Of a DNA stretch of 6,528 nucleotides, positions 1-5,908 are shown piece after piece. The translations under genes and the position numbers were made by a program. Source of the stretch: an uncultured Alphaproteobacteria bacterium (GTDB lineage: Bacteria; Pseudomonadota; Alphaproteobacteria; Bin95); NCBI GenBank assembly GCA_913060845.1, contig CAJXVF010000142.1:1-6528 (forward strand), given 5' to 3'. The notes under the pieces were generated by a model. It was not told where the DNA came from. It worked only from the letters and a program-made list of their open reading frames with translations, and searched no databases. How positions within the stretch are numbered: position 1 is the first letter of the stretch; every line of letters begins with the position of its first letter.

Positions 1-8
1 AGGTCTTT

Positions 9-13
9 ACCTC
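9..13 (-). promoter_or_regulatory. Shine-Dalgarno probably for rpmA (L27), gene outside the window
   Basis: Reading the minus strand past the rplU stop gives ctGAGGTaaagacct, then the window ends. GAGGT is a good Shine-Dalgarno and leaves 8 bases before the edge, so a start codon just outside would be at normal spacing. rplU is followed by rpmA in most bacteria, so L27 is the expected gene. The site is seen; the identity of the next gene is inferred. Confidence 0.5.
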
Positions 14-18
14 AGTGC

Positions 19-330
19 TTAGGCAGAAATGCCAGTGATGCGGACGATGCTCTGCTGCTGGCGATGGCCATTCTTGCGGCGAGAGTTCTGACGGCGGCGC
101 TTTTTGAAGATAATCACCTTCTTATTACGCATCTGCTCGACCACTTCGGCCTTCACGGTGGCGCCTTCTACCAAAGGCGCGCCGATCTTGGCCTCGCCTT
201 CGCCGCCAATCATCAGCACTTCGCCAAAGGAAACGGCGTCGCCTGGCTCGCCTGCCAGCTTTTCGATCTTGATCACGTCATTTTCCGCGACGCGATATTG
301 CTTGCCGCCGGTGCGGATCACTGCAAACAT
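19..330 (-). CDS. rplU: 50S ribosomal protein L21
   Basis: L21 is a 23S rRNA-binding protein of the large ribosomal subunit. The 103-residue product has the usual bacterial length. It begins with the family hallmark [14 protein letters not shown] and ends with a basic segment ([17 protein letters not shown], about residues 75-91) followed by a short IVRITGI strand, which is the typical C-terminal rRNA-binding part. The ATG at 330 is fixed by the conserved N-terminus; upstream is only a weak purine-rich GAGAG about 8-10 bases away. A strong promoter candidate lies at 437-464, giving a leader of about 100 nt. The next gene on this strand would be rpmA, just beyond position 1. Nothing is unusual in the protein. 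Confidence 0.98.
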   Translation of the reverse strand: MFAVIRTGGKQYRVAENDVIKIEKLAGEPGDAVSFGEVLMIGGEGEAKIGAPLVEGATVKAEVVEQMRNKKVIIFKKRRRQNSRRKNGHRQQQSIVRITGISA

Positions 331-436
331 CGGTTTTCTCTCATTGGCTGAGGGCGGTTTAGTGCCGTCCGACAGCTAGGAAACTATGCAACGCCACACG
401 CCCGGCAAATCTGCTGGGTTGTCGCGAGAAGCGGGA

Positions 437-464
437 GTTATAGCGATCCCGCCAGAAAGGTCAA
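437..464 (-). promoter_or_regulatory. Sigma70-type promoter for rplU
   Basis: On the minus strand there is TTGACC (459-464) and TATAAC (437-442), separated by 16 bp. Each hexamer matches 5 of 6 consensus positions. Transcription would start near 430 and leave a leader of about 100 nt before the rplU ATG. A 6-bp inverted repeat, GCGGGA (431-436) and TCCCGC (447-452), brackets the -10 element and could be an operator or chance. The -35 overlaps the GAAAGG that may act as ribosome binding site for the divergent gene at 469. The sequence match is seen; activity is inferred. Confidence 0.65.
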
Positions 465-468
465 CGCT

Positions 469-1131
469 TTGGCGTCGTTAGAAGCTAAGAATCTTACGAA
501 ACCCCGCCCGTCACCGTTGCAAAACCGGATGACGCCCGATGGCCAAATTCAGGCTGTCAGTGCGCGCGGCTTGTTTACCGGCAATCGCGGCGTTCTGCAT
601 AGCCCGAATAAACGGCTGAATCCGGCGCTTTGGCGACACAAAAACTGGATCATCTGCGCGCTTCAGTTCAAGGACCGCCACCGGCAGCTGATGACACCCA
701 ATCGCTGGACGGAACTATTTTTCCTAGACGAAGCAGTGGCGCTGGCTGCCGGTCACCGTCCCTGCGCTGAATGCCGCAGGCAGGCCTATAACGCCTGGAT
801 GGATGCCATGAGCGCGGGTGCTGGCGTCCCAATGCCTTCCGCCCCCGATGTCGATAAGCGACTCCACGCAGAACGGGCAGTTCCGGGCGCCAGGGCTATG
901 CAAACGCACCAGGCCAAGCTGGAAGACCTGCCCGATGGCGCGTTCATCCTAGCGCCGGATACGGGAGCGCCTGCCCTGGTATTGGGCGACAGGCTGCTGC
1001 CTTGGACGCACTCAGGCTACGACGCACCTGTTCGCCGGGGTGTGGGCACTGTCACGACATTAACGCCGCCAACGTCCCTTGCAGCGCTTCTTGGCGGTTA
1101 TGCGCCGCTGTTTCATCCCACTTCTGCTTGA
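469..1131 (+). CDS. Conserved protein of unknown function with an RPCAECRR motif
   Basis: I recognise the pattern of a conserved, uncharacterised proteobacterial family of about 200 residues but know no function for it. Visible landmarks are GNRGVLH (residues 38-44), TELFFLDEAVALAAGHRPCAECRR (81-104, with a C99-x2-C102 pair), a variable middle, then LPDGAFIL (154-161), LPWTHSGY (177-184) and a C-terminal LTPPTSLAALLGGYAPLFHP. There is no signal peptide or membrane segment, so it is probably cytosolic. The single CxxC pair could bind metal only with other ligands. The start is uncertain: TTG at 469 has GAAAGG 8 bases upstream, whereas the first ATG, at 529, has no clear Shine-Dalgarno and would give 200 residues. 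As I remember the homologs, they extend several residues before the equivalent of MTPDG, which favours an upstream start. It is divergent from rplU, and 63 bp separate it from the next gene. Confidence 0.8.
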   Translation: MASLEAKNLTKPRPSPLQNRMTPDGQIQAVSARGLFTGNRGVLHSPNKRLNPALWRHKNWIICALQFKDRHRQLMTPNRWTELFFLDEAVALAAGHRPCAECRRQAYNAWMDAMSAGAGVPMPSAPDVDKRLHAERAVPGARAMQTHQAKLEDLPDGAFILAPDTGAPALVLGDRLLPWTHSGYDAPVRRGVGTVTTLTPPTSLAALLGGYAPLFHPTSA

Positions 1132-1194
1132 CGGATCAGCGCTGGCGCCAGACGTTCACACCCAATCCGCTTTCGACAAAAGGACCCGCAGACC

Positions 1195-2073
1195 ATGCCC
1201 GCAAAGCAAGACCTTTATGACCCAAACTTCATGGTGCAGGCCATCGCCGGTGGCGAAGCCGTATATCCGAAGGTGGAGACCGGGGCCGATTTCCAGGACG
1301 AGACCCTGGTTATTAGCCGCCAATTCCAGAACGACATGCTGGATTTCTGCGATATTGACCCCGCCCTTTATGGCGATGAGGTTGATCTAGGCCTTCTTGC
1401 GCGCCGCCCAATCAGCATTATCGGCTCGGCACTGTTCGATCATCATCACGAACGGGGCTATGTCCATACGGTCCAGCAGATCGAACGGATCCTGCCGATC
1501 CATGTGGATACGCCCGTTGCCATGTCCGGCCAGTTCACGAAAATTGAAGACCATCCGCGTGGATGGTTGATGCATGCACGGTTTGAATATCGGTTGGAAA
1601 ATGGCGATCTCGCCCTAATCGTCTCCCCGATTGCGTTGATGGCGGACCCGGAGCGGAATACCGCTGCACCGCCCAAGAAATCTGGCCCACAGCCCACAAC
1701 AGCCGACCGCATGGCGGATTTGGCGGCAGAGGGATGGCAGGACCTCAAGTCCAAAACCTGCACACCGGAGAATGTGGTGGGATATTGCGGCTCCACCCGT
1801 AACTTGATCCACACGGACCCGGCCTATGCGAAGACCTTTGGGTTCCGCGCGCCAATTACGGCAGGCAATCAGATGATCAACTGGCACTTGGAGGCGGCAA
1901 AGCTGGCCGCACCCGCAGAGAAGTTTGAAGGCGAGGTCCGCCTGCTGCGTCCAGTATTCTGGGATGACGCCATCACAATGATGACTCGCAAGCAGGACGC
2001 AGTGCTTGAAATCATCGCGGTCAAGGATGATGGCCGGATCGCCAATCGCTCCCAATTCCGCAGCAAGGGATAG
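1195..2073 (+). CDS. MaoC-like (hydratase 2/hotdog) family protein, double hotdog
   Basis: The 292-residue length suits two hotdog domains in tandem. The C-terminal half carries a recognisable hydratase-2 signature at about 197-224: Y, C-G-S-T-R-N-L-I-H (198-206), T-D-P-A-Y-A-K, then GFRAPITAG. The family adds water to 2-enoyl-CoA or dehydrates 3-hydroxyacyl-CoA. In canonical enzymes the motif is G-D-x-N-P-[IL]-H with catalytic Asp and His; here His206 and Asn203 are kept, but the Asp position is Thr201 and the Pro is Leu204. The substrate and even catalysis are therefore open. The relaxed motif resembles mesaconyl-C4-CoA hydratase/HTD2-like relatives more than R-specific enoyl-CoA hydratases. 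The N-terminal half (about 20-150) is a degenerate hotdog. There is no signal peptide, so the protein should be cytosolic. The ATG has AGGA 10 bases upstream. The next gene starts 9 bp after the stop, so the two are probably co-transcribed. Confidence 0.85.
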   Translation: MPAKQDLYDPNFMVQAIAGGEAVYPKVETGADFQDETLVISRQFQNDMLDFCDIDPALYGDEVDLGLLARRPISIIGSALFDHHHERGYVHTVQQIERILPIHVDTPVAMSGQFTKIEDHPRGWLMHARFEYRLENGDLALIVSPIALMADPERNTAAPPKKSGPQPTTADRMADLAAEGWQDLKSKTCTPENVVGYCGSTRNLIHTDPAYAKTFGFRAPITAGNQMINWHLEAAKLAAPAEKFEGEVRLLRPVFWDDAITMMTRKQDAVLEIIAVKDDGRIANRSQFRSKG

Positions 2074-2082
2074 CCCCGCACC

Positions 2083-2325
2083 ATGGCTGAAAGCCGTCTC
2101 AGCGAAGAGCAGCAGAAGAAGTTCGCCCTCGATCAGTTCCTGGAGGCGTGGGACAAAGCTTGTGAAAATGGCGTCGAGGCCGACCTTCTATGCGAAGTGA
2201 TGATCTATCTGGCGATCACGGACCTGGTCGCAGACCGGGGTGAAGAACTCACCGCCAGCCTGTTCGAAGACCTGCCCGCCCGCATCAAGGACGGCGAGTT
2301 TTCGTTGGAGAATGCAGACGAATAG
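2083..2325 (+). CDS. Small acidic conserved protein of unknown function
   Basis: This 80-residue, strongly acidic protein is rich in Glu, Asp, Leu and Ala, and looks entirely helical. It opens with SRLSEEQQKKFALDQFLEAW and ends with LPARIKDGEFSLENADE. It has no signal peptide, membrane span or metal motif (Cys27 and Cys37 are isolated). I have seen similar short proteins in Alphaproteobacteria but know no function. Its ATG follows the MaoC-like gene's stop by 9 bp, and its likely Shine-Dalgarno (AAGGGA, 2065-2070) lies inside the end of that gene, so translation is probably coupled. It ends 12 bp from the convergent tlpA stop, leaving no space for a separate terminator. A partner or regulator of the upstream enzyme is possible, on position alone. 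Confidence 0.8.
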   Translation: MAESRLSEEQQKKFALDQFLEAWDKACENGVEADLLCEVMIYLAITDLVADRGEELTASLFEDLPARIKDGEFSLENADE

Positions 2326-2337
2326 ACCGGCGCTTGG

Positions 2338-2895
2338 TTAGGACGCTTTCTGCCAATCAGTCAGCGTCTTCAGCCATTCAACGATTTCCGGGCTGTCCCA
2401 TTCGGCAGCACCTTCGAGTTTCGCCACCACATTGCCGTCCTTGCCGATGATATAGGTCGTTGGCAACCCGCGCATGCCGAATGCGCGGCCAAGGGCACTT
2501 TTGGCGTCCAGATAGGGTGCGAGATTTTCGGTCTTTAGCTTTTTCAGGAACGGCGGCACCTTCTTTGGGCCGCCACGATCCGTAGAGACTGCCAATACCG
2601 TGTGGGAATTCGCCGGGAGTGCCGCCGCCAGCCTGTCGAGCGAAGGCAGTTCTTTGATGCAGGGCGCGCACCATGTCGCCCAGAAGTTCAAGACGATGAC
2701 CTTGCCGCGCCAGTCCGAGAGCATGGCTGGTGCGCCATCCGGTAGTGCGAAGGGTGTATCTGGCGCGATTGCGGGAACTTCAGCCATCACAAAGGCGTCT
2801 GACGGCGGCCTTGGGATATCTGCCGCCATGGACGCGGCTGGCAGGATGTTCCATAAGGCGGCGGCAAGAATAATGGCAGGTAAGGATCGGCGCAT
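2338..2895 (-). CDS. tlpA: TlpA-family periplasmic thioredoxin-like disulfide reductase
   Basis: The 185-residue product has an N-terminal export signal (MRRSLP, hydrophobic [11 protein letters not shown], possible signal-peptidase site S-M-A/A-D after residue 24). A thioredoxin fold of the TlpA/AhpC-TSA type follows: [18 protein letters not shown] with the redox pair Cys76-x2-Cys79, an AVSTDRGG segment, and the cis-proline loop GLPTTYII (Pro145). TlpA-type proteins are periplasmic reductants, in several Alphaproteobacteria serving cytochrome oxidase and cytochrome c assembly. Whether this one is cleaved or stays anchored is unclear. The start at 2895 is preferred because GGAG lies 6 bases upstream and the signal peptide then begins at residue 1. 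An upstream in-frame ATG at 3003 would add 36 residues before the signal. The start codon overlaps that of argH on the other strand. tlpA-argH head-to-head order is, to my knowledge, common in Alphaproteobacteria. Confidence 0.93.
   Translation of the reverse strand: MRRSLPAIILAAALWNILPAASMAADIPRPPSDAFVMAEVPAIAPDTPFALPDGAPAMLSDWRGKVIVLNFWATWCAPCIKELPSLDRLAAALPANSHTVLAVSTDRGGPKKVPPFLKKLKTENLAPYLDAKSALGRAFGMRGLPTTYIIGKDGNVVAKLEGAAEWDSPEIVEWLKTLTDWQKAS
2881..2886 (+). promoter_or_regulatory. Shine-Dalgarno that sets the argH start
   Basis: TAAGGA at 2881-2886 stands 7 bases before ATG 2894, near-ideal spacing. The alternative ATG at 2942, directly before WGGRF, has no comparable site. The motif lies within the tlpA signal-peptide codons on the opposite strand. 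Confidence 0.75.
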
Positions 2896-4315
2896 GTCCG
2901 GCTCCAATGACGGTTCGAATGGTGGTCCCGCAGCAAACACAATGTGGGGCGGACGCTTCAAAGGTGGTGCTTCGGATATAATGGCCGCAATCAATGTGTC
3001 CATTCATTTCGACCAAAGAATGTACGCACAAGACATTGCGGGCTCCAAAGCCCATGTGGCGATGCTCGCGAAACAGGGTATCGTTTCAGACGCTGACGCT
3101 GCGGAAATTACGCGTGGGCTGGAGCAAGTGCGTCAGGAAATCGCCGCTGGCAGTTTTGAGTTCAAAGATGCCCTTGAAGACATTCATATGAATGTGGAGG
3201 CCAGGCTGTCTGAGATCATTGGCGCACCCGCTGGACGCTTGCATACAGGCCGTTCGCGCAATGATCAGGTCGCGACCGATTTCCGGCTTTGGCTCCGGGA
3301 TGAGATTGATACTGTGTTGACCGCATTGAAGGACCTGGAAGCCGCGTTGATCGATCAGGCAGAGGCAGGTGCCGATATGGTCATGCCGGGCTTCACGCAC
3401 CTTCAGAATGCGCAGCCCATCACGTTTGGCCATCACCTGCTGGCTTACGTAGAAATGATCGCCCGTGATCGGGGCCGGTTCGAGGATTGCCGCAAACGGT
3501 TGAACGAATCGCCCCTGGGTGCGGCCGCTCTCGCTGGCACGCCGTATCCTGTGGACCGGGACATGACCGCGAAGGCGCTTGGGTTTGATCGGCCGATGGC
3601 GAACTCGCTGGATGCCGTATCGGCGCGGGATTTCGCATTGGAGTTTCTGGGTGCTGCGTCTATCAACGCCATGCATCTCTCCCGGCTTGCGGATGAGATT
3701 GTGCTGTGGATGAGCGCGCAGTTCCGCTTCATCCGCCTGACGGACGCCTTCACCACCGGTTCCTCAATCATGCCGCAAAAGCGCAATCCAGATGCGGCAG
3801 AGCTTGTCCGCGCCAAGATTGGCCGGATCGCAGGCTCCTTCACCAGCCTGCTGATGATGATGAAAGGCCTACCGCTGACCTATTCCAAGGATATGCAGGA
3901 AGACAAAGAACCGGTCTTTCTCGCCGTTGATTCCTTGATGCTGGCCATTGCCGCCATGTCTGGCATGGCGCGGGATATGCAGCCGAACCGGGAAGGCATG
4001 CTCGCCGCGGCCAAGCTAGGGTTCACCACGGCTACCGATCTGGCTGATTGGCTGGTCCAGAACCAGGGCATGCCGTTCCGGGAAGCACACCATGTCTCCG
4101 GCTCGCTGGTTTCTGAAGCAGAGGCACGCGGTTGCGGGTTAGAAGATTTGCCGCTGGATGTGATGCAAAGCGTCCACGCCGGTATTGATGCCAGCGTGTA
4201 TGATGTGCTGAAGGTAGAAAACTCAGCAGCGTCCCGCACTAGCTTTGGCGGTGCGGCACCTGACAACGTGCGTGCGGCTGTGAAAGCAGCGCGGGCGCGG
4301 CTGGGGACGGCGTGA
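2894..4315 (+). CDS. argH: Argininosuccinate lyase
   Basis: ArgH cleaves argininosuccinate to arginine and fumarate, the last step of arginine synthesis, as a cytosolic tetramer of the fumarase/aspartase superfamily. The 473-residue product has the three conserved regions: HTGRSRNDQ (117-125), [11 protein letters not shown] (165-175, with Thr168-His169 of the catalytic region) and the signature loop [11 protein letters not shown] (289-299, with the catalytic serine). MWGGRF at 17-22 is the usual near-N-terminal motif. A start at ATG 2894 is chosen because of TAAGGA 7 bases upstream; it gives a 16-residue Gly/Ser/Asn-rich leader. Starting at 2942 would give 457 residues. The stop TGA (4313-4315) overlaps the ATG (4315-4317) of the small lipoprotein ORF, a typical coupled arrangement, and lysA follows. 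The promoter must lie inside the divergent tlpA gene; I could not pick it out. Confidence 0.97.
   Translation: MSGSNDGSNGGPAANTMWGGRFKGGASDIMAAINVSIHFDQRMYAQDIAGSKAHVAMLAKQGIVSDADAAEITRGLEQVRQEIAAGSFEFKDALEDIHMNVEARLSEIIGAPAGRLHTGRSRNDQVATDFRLWLRDEIDTVLTALKDLEAALIDQAEAGADMVMPGFTHLQNAQPITFGHHLLAYVEMIARDRGRFEDCRKRLNESPLGAAALAGTPYPVDRDMTAKALGFDRPMANSLDAVSARDFALEFLGAASINAMHLSRLADEIVLWMSAQFRFIRLTDAFTTGSSIMPQKRNPDAAELVRAKIGRIAGSFTSLLMMMKGLPLTYSKDMQEDKEPVFLAVDSLMLAIAAMSGMARDMQPNREGMLAAAKLGFTTATDLADWLVQNQGMPFREAHHVSGSLVSEAEARGCGLEDLPLDVMQSVHAGIDASVYDVLKVENSAASRTSFGGAAPDNVRAAVKAARARLGTA
2902..2905 (-). promoter_or_regulatory. Shine-Dalgarno that sets the tlpA start
   Basis: On the minus strand GGAG is 6 bases before ATG 2895. 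It lies within the first codons of argH. Together with the argH site it supports start codons that overlap head to head. Confidence 0.7.
2975..3002 (-). promoter_or_regulatory. Possible sigma70-like promoter for tlpA inside argH
   Basis: The minus strand shows TGGACA (2997-3002) and TATATC (2975-2980) with a 16-bp spacer, matching 5 and 4 of 6 consensus positions. It would give a leader of about 70-75 nt before the tlpA ATG. Because the two genes overlap at their starts, a tlpA promoter must be somewhere in the argH coding sequence, which makes this candidate reasonable. The match is only moderate. Confidence 0.3.
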
Positions 4316-4605
4316 TGGGCAGCCGGTTACGGATGATTGCGGGCCTCCCCCCTCACCCTGATCTCTCTCCCCCCGTTGGGGGGCGAGGTGACCCTCACGA
4401 AAGCCTCCTCAGTTTTTTTTGGAACCCTCGCCCCCCCCCATGCAAACGTTTGGCGGGGGGAGAGGGCAGGGTGAGGGGGGTGCCAGCAGTTACGGTATGC
4501 CTCCTCGCCGCCGCACTTGCTCTTTCTGCTTGCGGTAAGAAGGGCGATCTTGAGCAGCGGGAAGGCGTGAAGCCTGTATATCCGCGCACATACCCGACCC
4601 ATTAA
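4315..4605 (+). CDS. lptM: Small LptM-type lipoprotein, reading frame expanded by a palindromic repeat
   Basis: The C-terminal part is a typical short lipoprotein: hydrophobic VTVCLLAAALALSAC with lipobox L-S-A-C, then CGKKGDLEQREGVKPVYPRTYPTH. This CGKKGDL...YPR.YP type is found between argH and lysA in Alphaproteobacteria and belongs with the LptM (YifL) group, outer-membrane lipoproteins linked to LptD assembly in E. coli. The ORF from ATG 4315 overlaps the argH stop (TGATG) and encodes 96 residues, with the lipid-receiving Cys at residue 73, far too late for a normal signal peptide. Residues about 11-55 are the translation of the repeat at 4347-4480. Removing it leaves MGSRLRMIA joined to VTVCLLAAALALSAC, a textbook lipoprotein signal. 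Alternatively, GTG 4471 with GGAG 8 bases upstream gives a 44-residue protein starting MRGVPAV with Cys at 21; this may be the start now used. lysA begins 10 bp after the stop. Confidence 0.75.
   Translation: MGSRLRMIAGLPPHPDLSPPVGGRGDPHESLLSFFWNPRPPPCKRLAGGEGRVRGVPAVTVCLLAAALALSACGKKGDLEQREGVKPVYPRTYPTH
4347..4480 (+). repeat. REP/BIME-like pair of inverted GC-rich hairpins inside the lipoprotein ORF
   Basis: Outer arms are 4347-4374 and 4455-4480. The first 14 bases of the left arm (CCCCCCTCACCCTG) are exactly complementary to the last 14 of the right arm, and the rest match except for a 2-base indel and one mismatch. Inner arms GGGGGGCGAGG (4378-4388) and CCTCGCCCCCC (4426-4436) are also exactly complementary. 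Each half can fold alone (CTCTCTCCCCCC/GGGGGGCGAGG, and CCCTCGCCCCCC/GGGGGGAGAGGG), so the element is two hairpin units in opposite orientation around a 37-nt spacer with a run of eight T. A 10-bp palindrome, CAAACGTTTG (4443-4452), sits in the second loop. C-rich CCCTCACCCT-type intergenic palindromes are widespread in proteobacteria; copy number in this genome cannot be seen here. Confidence 0.85.
4459..4473 (+). promoter_or_regulatory. Possible repeat-derived ribosome binding site and GTG start
   Basis: GGAG (4459-4462) lies 8 bases before an in-frame GTG (4471-4473), both within the right arm of the repeat. Initiation here would give MRGVPAV followed by the hydrophobic core and lipobox, a normal lipoprotein signal with one N-terminal Arg. 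A second in-frame GTG at 4480 has AGGG 8 bases upstream, but its signal would lack a positive charge. Folding of the repeat could hide or expose this site. Confidence 0.4.
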
Positions 4606-4615
4606 GGCAAAGCCC

Positions 4616-5908
4616 ATGATCGATCTTGAAGCGACCCTCGTCGGCATCGCGCCCGCCTTTGCCTATCGCGATGGGCGCTTGCACGCAGACGCCACACCTT
4701 TGGACGCCATCGCGGACGCCGCCAATGGCCCCGTCTACGCCTATGCGCTGAATGCCATCGCGGAAGCCTATCAAGACTTCGCGGACGCCTTTGCAGGCCA
4801 ACCGACGCGCATTTGCTATGCGTTGAAGGCCAATGACAGCGTCGGCGTGCTGAAGACGCTGCTGGCGAAAGGCGCTGGCGTCGATGTCGTATCCGGCGGC
4901 GAACTGGCTTTGGCACTGTCTGCTGGTGCGTCGGCAGACAAAATCGTGTTCTCTGGCGTTGGGAAAACCAACCAGGAATTGGCAGACGCACTCGACGCCG
5001 CCGTTATGCAAATCAATGTGGAGTCTGAGGCGGAATTGGAGCGGTTGAACCAGGTTGCCGTCTCCAAAGGCGTCCAGGCGCCGATTGCGCTTCGGGTGAA
5101 CCCGGATGTGGATGCTGGCACGCTGGATGCAATCTCCACCGGGCGGGCGACTGATAAGTTCGGCGTCAATTACGGCGACGCTGAGCGCCTGTACCAGGAG
5201 GCCGCCCGTGCGCCGGGCCTGAAGCCCATGGGCATCGCCATGCATATTGGCTCCCAAATTGGGGACGTCGCCCATTCTGCAGCCGCCTGCGCCAAGCTCC
5301 GCACGCTTTGGGATCGCTTGGCTGCAGATGGCGTCACACTCCGCCGGTTTGATGTCGGCGGTGGGCTTGGCATTCGCTACAAGGACGAAACACCGCCTTC
5401 GATCCAAGCTTATGCCGATACAATCCGCGCAGCAGTGGTGGATATCGATTGCGAAGTGATGCTGGAGCCAGGCCGCAGGATTGTTGGTCCGGCTGGTGTG
5501 CTGATCGCCAATGTGATTGGTGAAAAGATGGCGGGCGATCATCGTGTCATCATTTTGGACGCGGCCATGAATGATCTGATCCGCCCGGCGCTCTACAAAG
5601 CGTGGCATGAGGTGGTGCCGCTAAGATTGCCGGATGCTGATGCGGAATGGACGGCGGCTGATATCGTCGGCCCGATTTGCGAATCGACTGATAAGTTCGC
5701 CGATAGCCGCATGATGCCGCCCTTGGCTGCTGGCGACCGCGTGGCCTTCCTCGCGGCGGGCGCATACGGCGCTGTCATGGCGAGCGAATATAATGGCCGT
5801 CCGCGCACGCCAGAGGCTGTTGTCCAAGGCCAGAACTGGGATTTCGCCCGCAAGCCGCGCACATACCAGGACCTGATCCGCGGGCAATCAGCGCCAGACT
5901 GGATTTAG
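4616..5908 (+). CDS. lysA: Diaminopimelate decarboxylase
   Basis: LysA is a PLP-dependent cytosolic enzyme that decarboxylates meso-diaminopimelate to L-lysine, the last lysine step. The 430-residue protein has the fold-III (alanine racemase-like barrel) landmarks: CYALKAN with the PLP lysine Lys71, VVSGGE (91-96), FSGVGKT (112-118), VNPDVDAGT (161-169), MHIGSQ with His210, the phosphate-binding GGGLGI (248-253), EPGR (284-287), DAAMNDLIRPALY (315-327), GPICESTD with catalytic Cys355, and AGAYGAVMASEYN (381-393). Length is normal for Alphaproteobacteria. ATG 4616 has TAAGGC, overlapping the lipoprotein stop, about 7 bases upstream, so it belongs to the argH operon. Its stop overlaps the convergent receiver-protein stop by 4 bp. 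Confidence 0.97.
   Translation: MIDLEATLVGIAPAFAYRDGRLHADATPLDAIADAANGPVYAYALNAIAEAYQDFADAFAGQPTRICYALKANDSVGVLKTLLAKGAGVDVVSGGELALALSAGASADKIVFSGVGKTNQELADALDAAVMQINVESEAELERLNQVAVSKGVQAPIALRVNPDVDAGTLDAISTGRATDKFGVNYGDAERLYQEAARAPGLKPMGIAMHIGSQIGDVAHSAAACAKLRTLWDRLAADGVTLRRFDVGGGLGIRYKDETPPSIQAYADTIRAAVVDIDCEVMLEPGRRIVGPAGVLIANVIGEKMAGDHRVIILDAAMNDLIRPALYKAWHEVVPLRLPDADAEWTAADIVGPICESTDKFADSRMMPPLAAGDRVAFLAAGAYGAVMASEYNGRPRTPEAVVQGQNWDFARKPRTYQDLIRGQSAPDWI

Noticed and set aside
1142..1151. CTGGCGCCAG palindrome in the 63-bp gap before the MaoC-like gene
   Set aside because: It is a perfect 10-bp palindrome but has no loop, T tract or nearby promoter match; it could be chance in GC-rich DNA.
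2868..2873. AATAAT as a -10 element for argH
   Set aside because: No acceptable -35 hexamer was found at 15-19 bp spacing, so the argH promoter is left unassigned.
2600..2893. 98-residue N-terminal extension of argH
   Set aside because: It runs antisense through tlpA, including the redox motif region. ATG 2894 has a near-ideal Shine-Dalgarno and gives the expected family length.
2896..3003. 36-residue N-terminal extension of tlpA from ATG 3003
   Set aside because: It would put 36 residues ahead of a good export signal; ATG 2895 has GGAG 6 bases upstream.
3086..3676. 196-residue minus-strand ORF opposite argH
   Set aside because: It lies inside the conserved core of argH and its translation resembles no protein family; a shadow ORF.
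4412..4419. Run of eight T within the repeat as an intrinsic terminator
   Set aside because: The nearest strong hairpin ends more than 20 bases upstream and only a 4-bp stem could form directly before the T run, so the usual hairpin-plus-T geometry is absent.
4497..4499. ATG as a possible lipoprotein start
   Set aside because: It is out of frame with the lipobox and reaches a stop after 13 codons.
4490..5608. Long (372-residue) minus-strand ORF opposite the lipoprotein and lysA
   Set aside because: It is antisense to clearly functional lysA, its translation is His/Cys/Arg-rich with no recognisable family, and it has no gene-like context. It is a composition shadow of GC-rich coding DNA.
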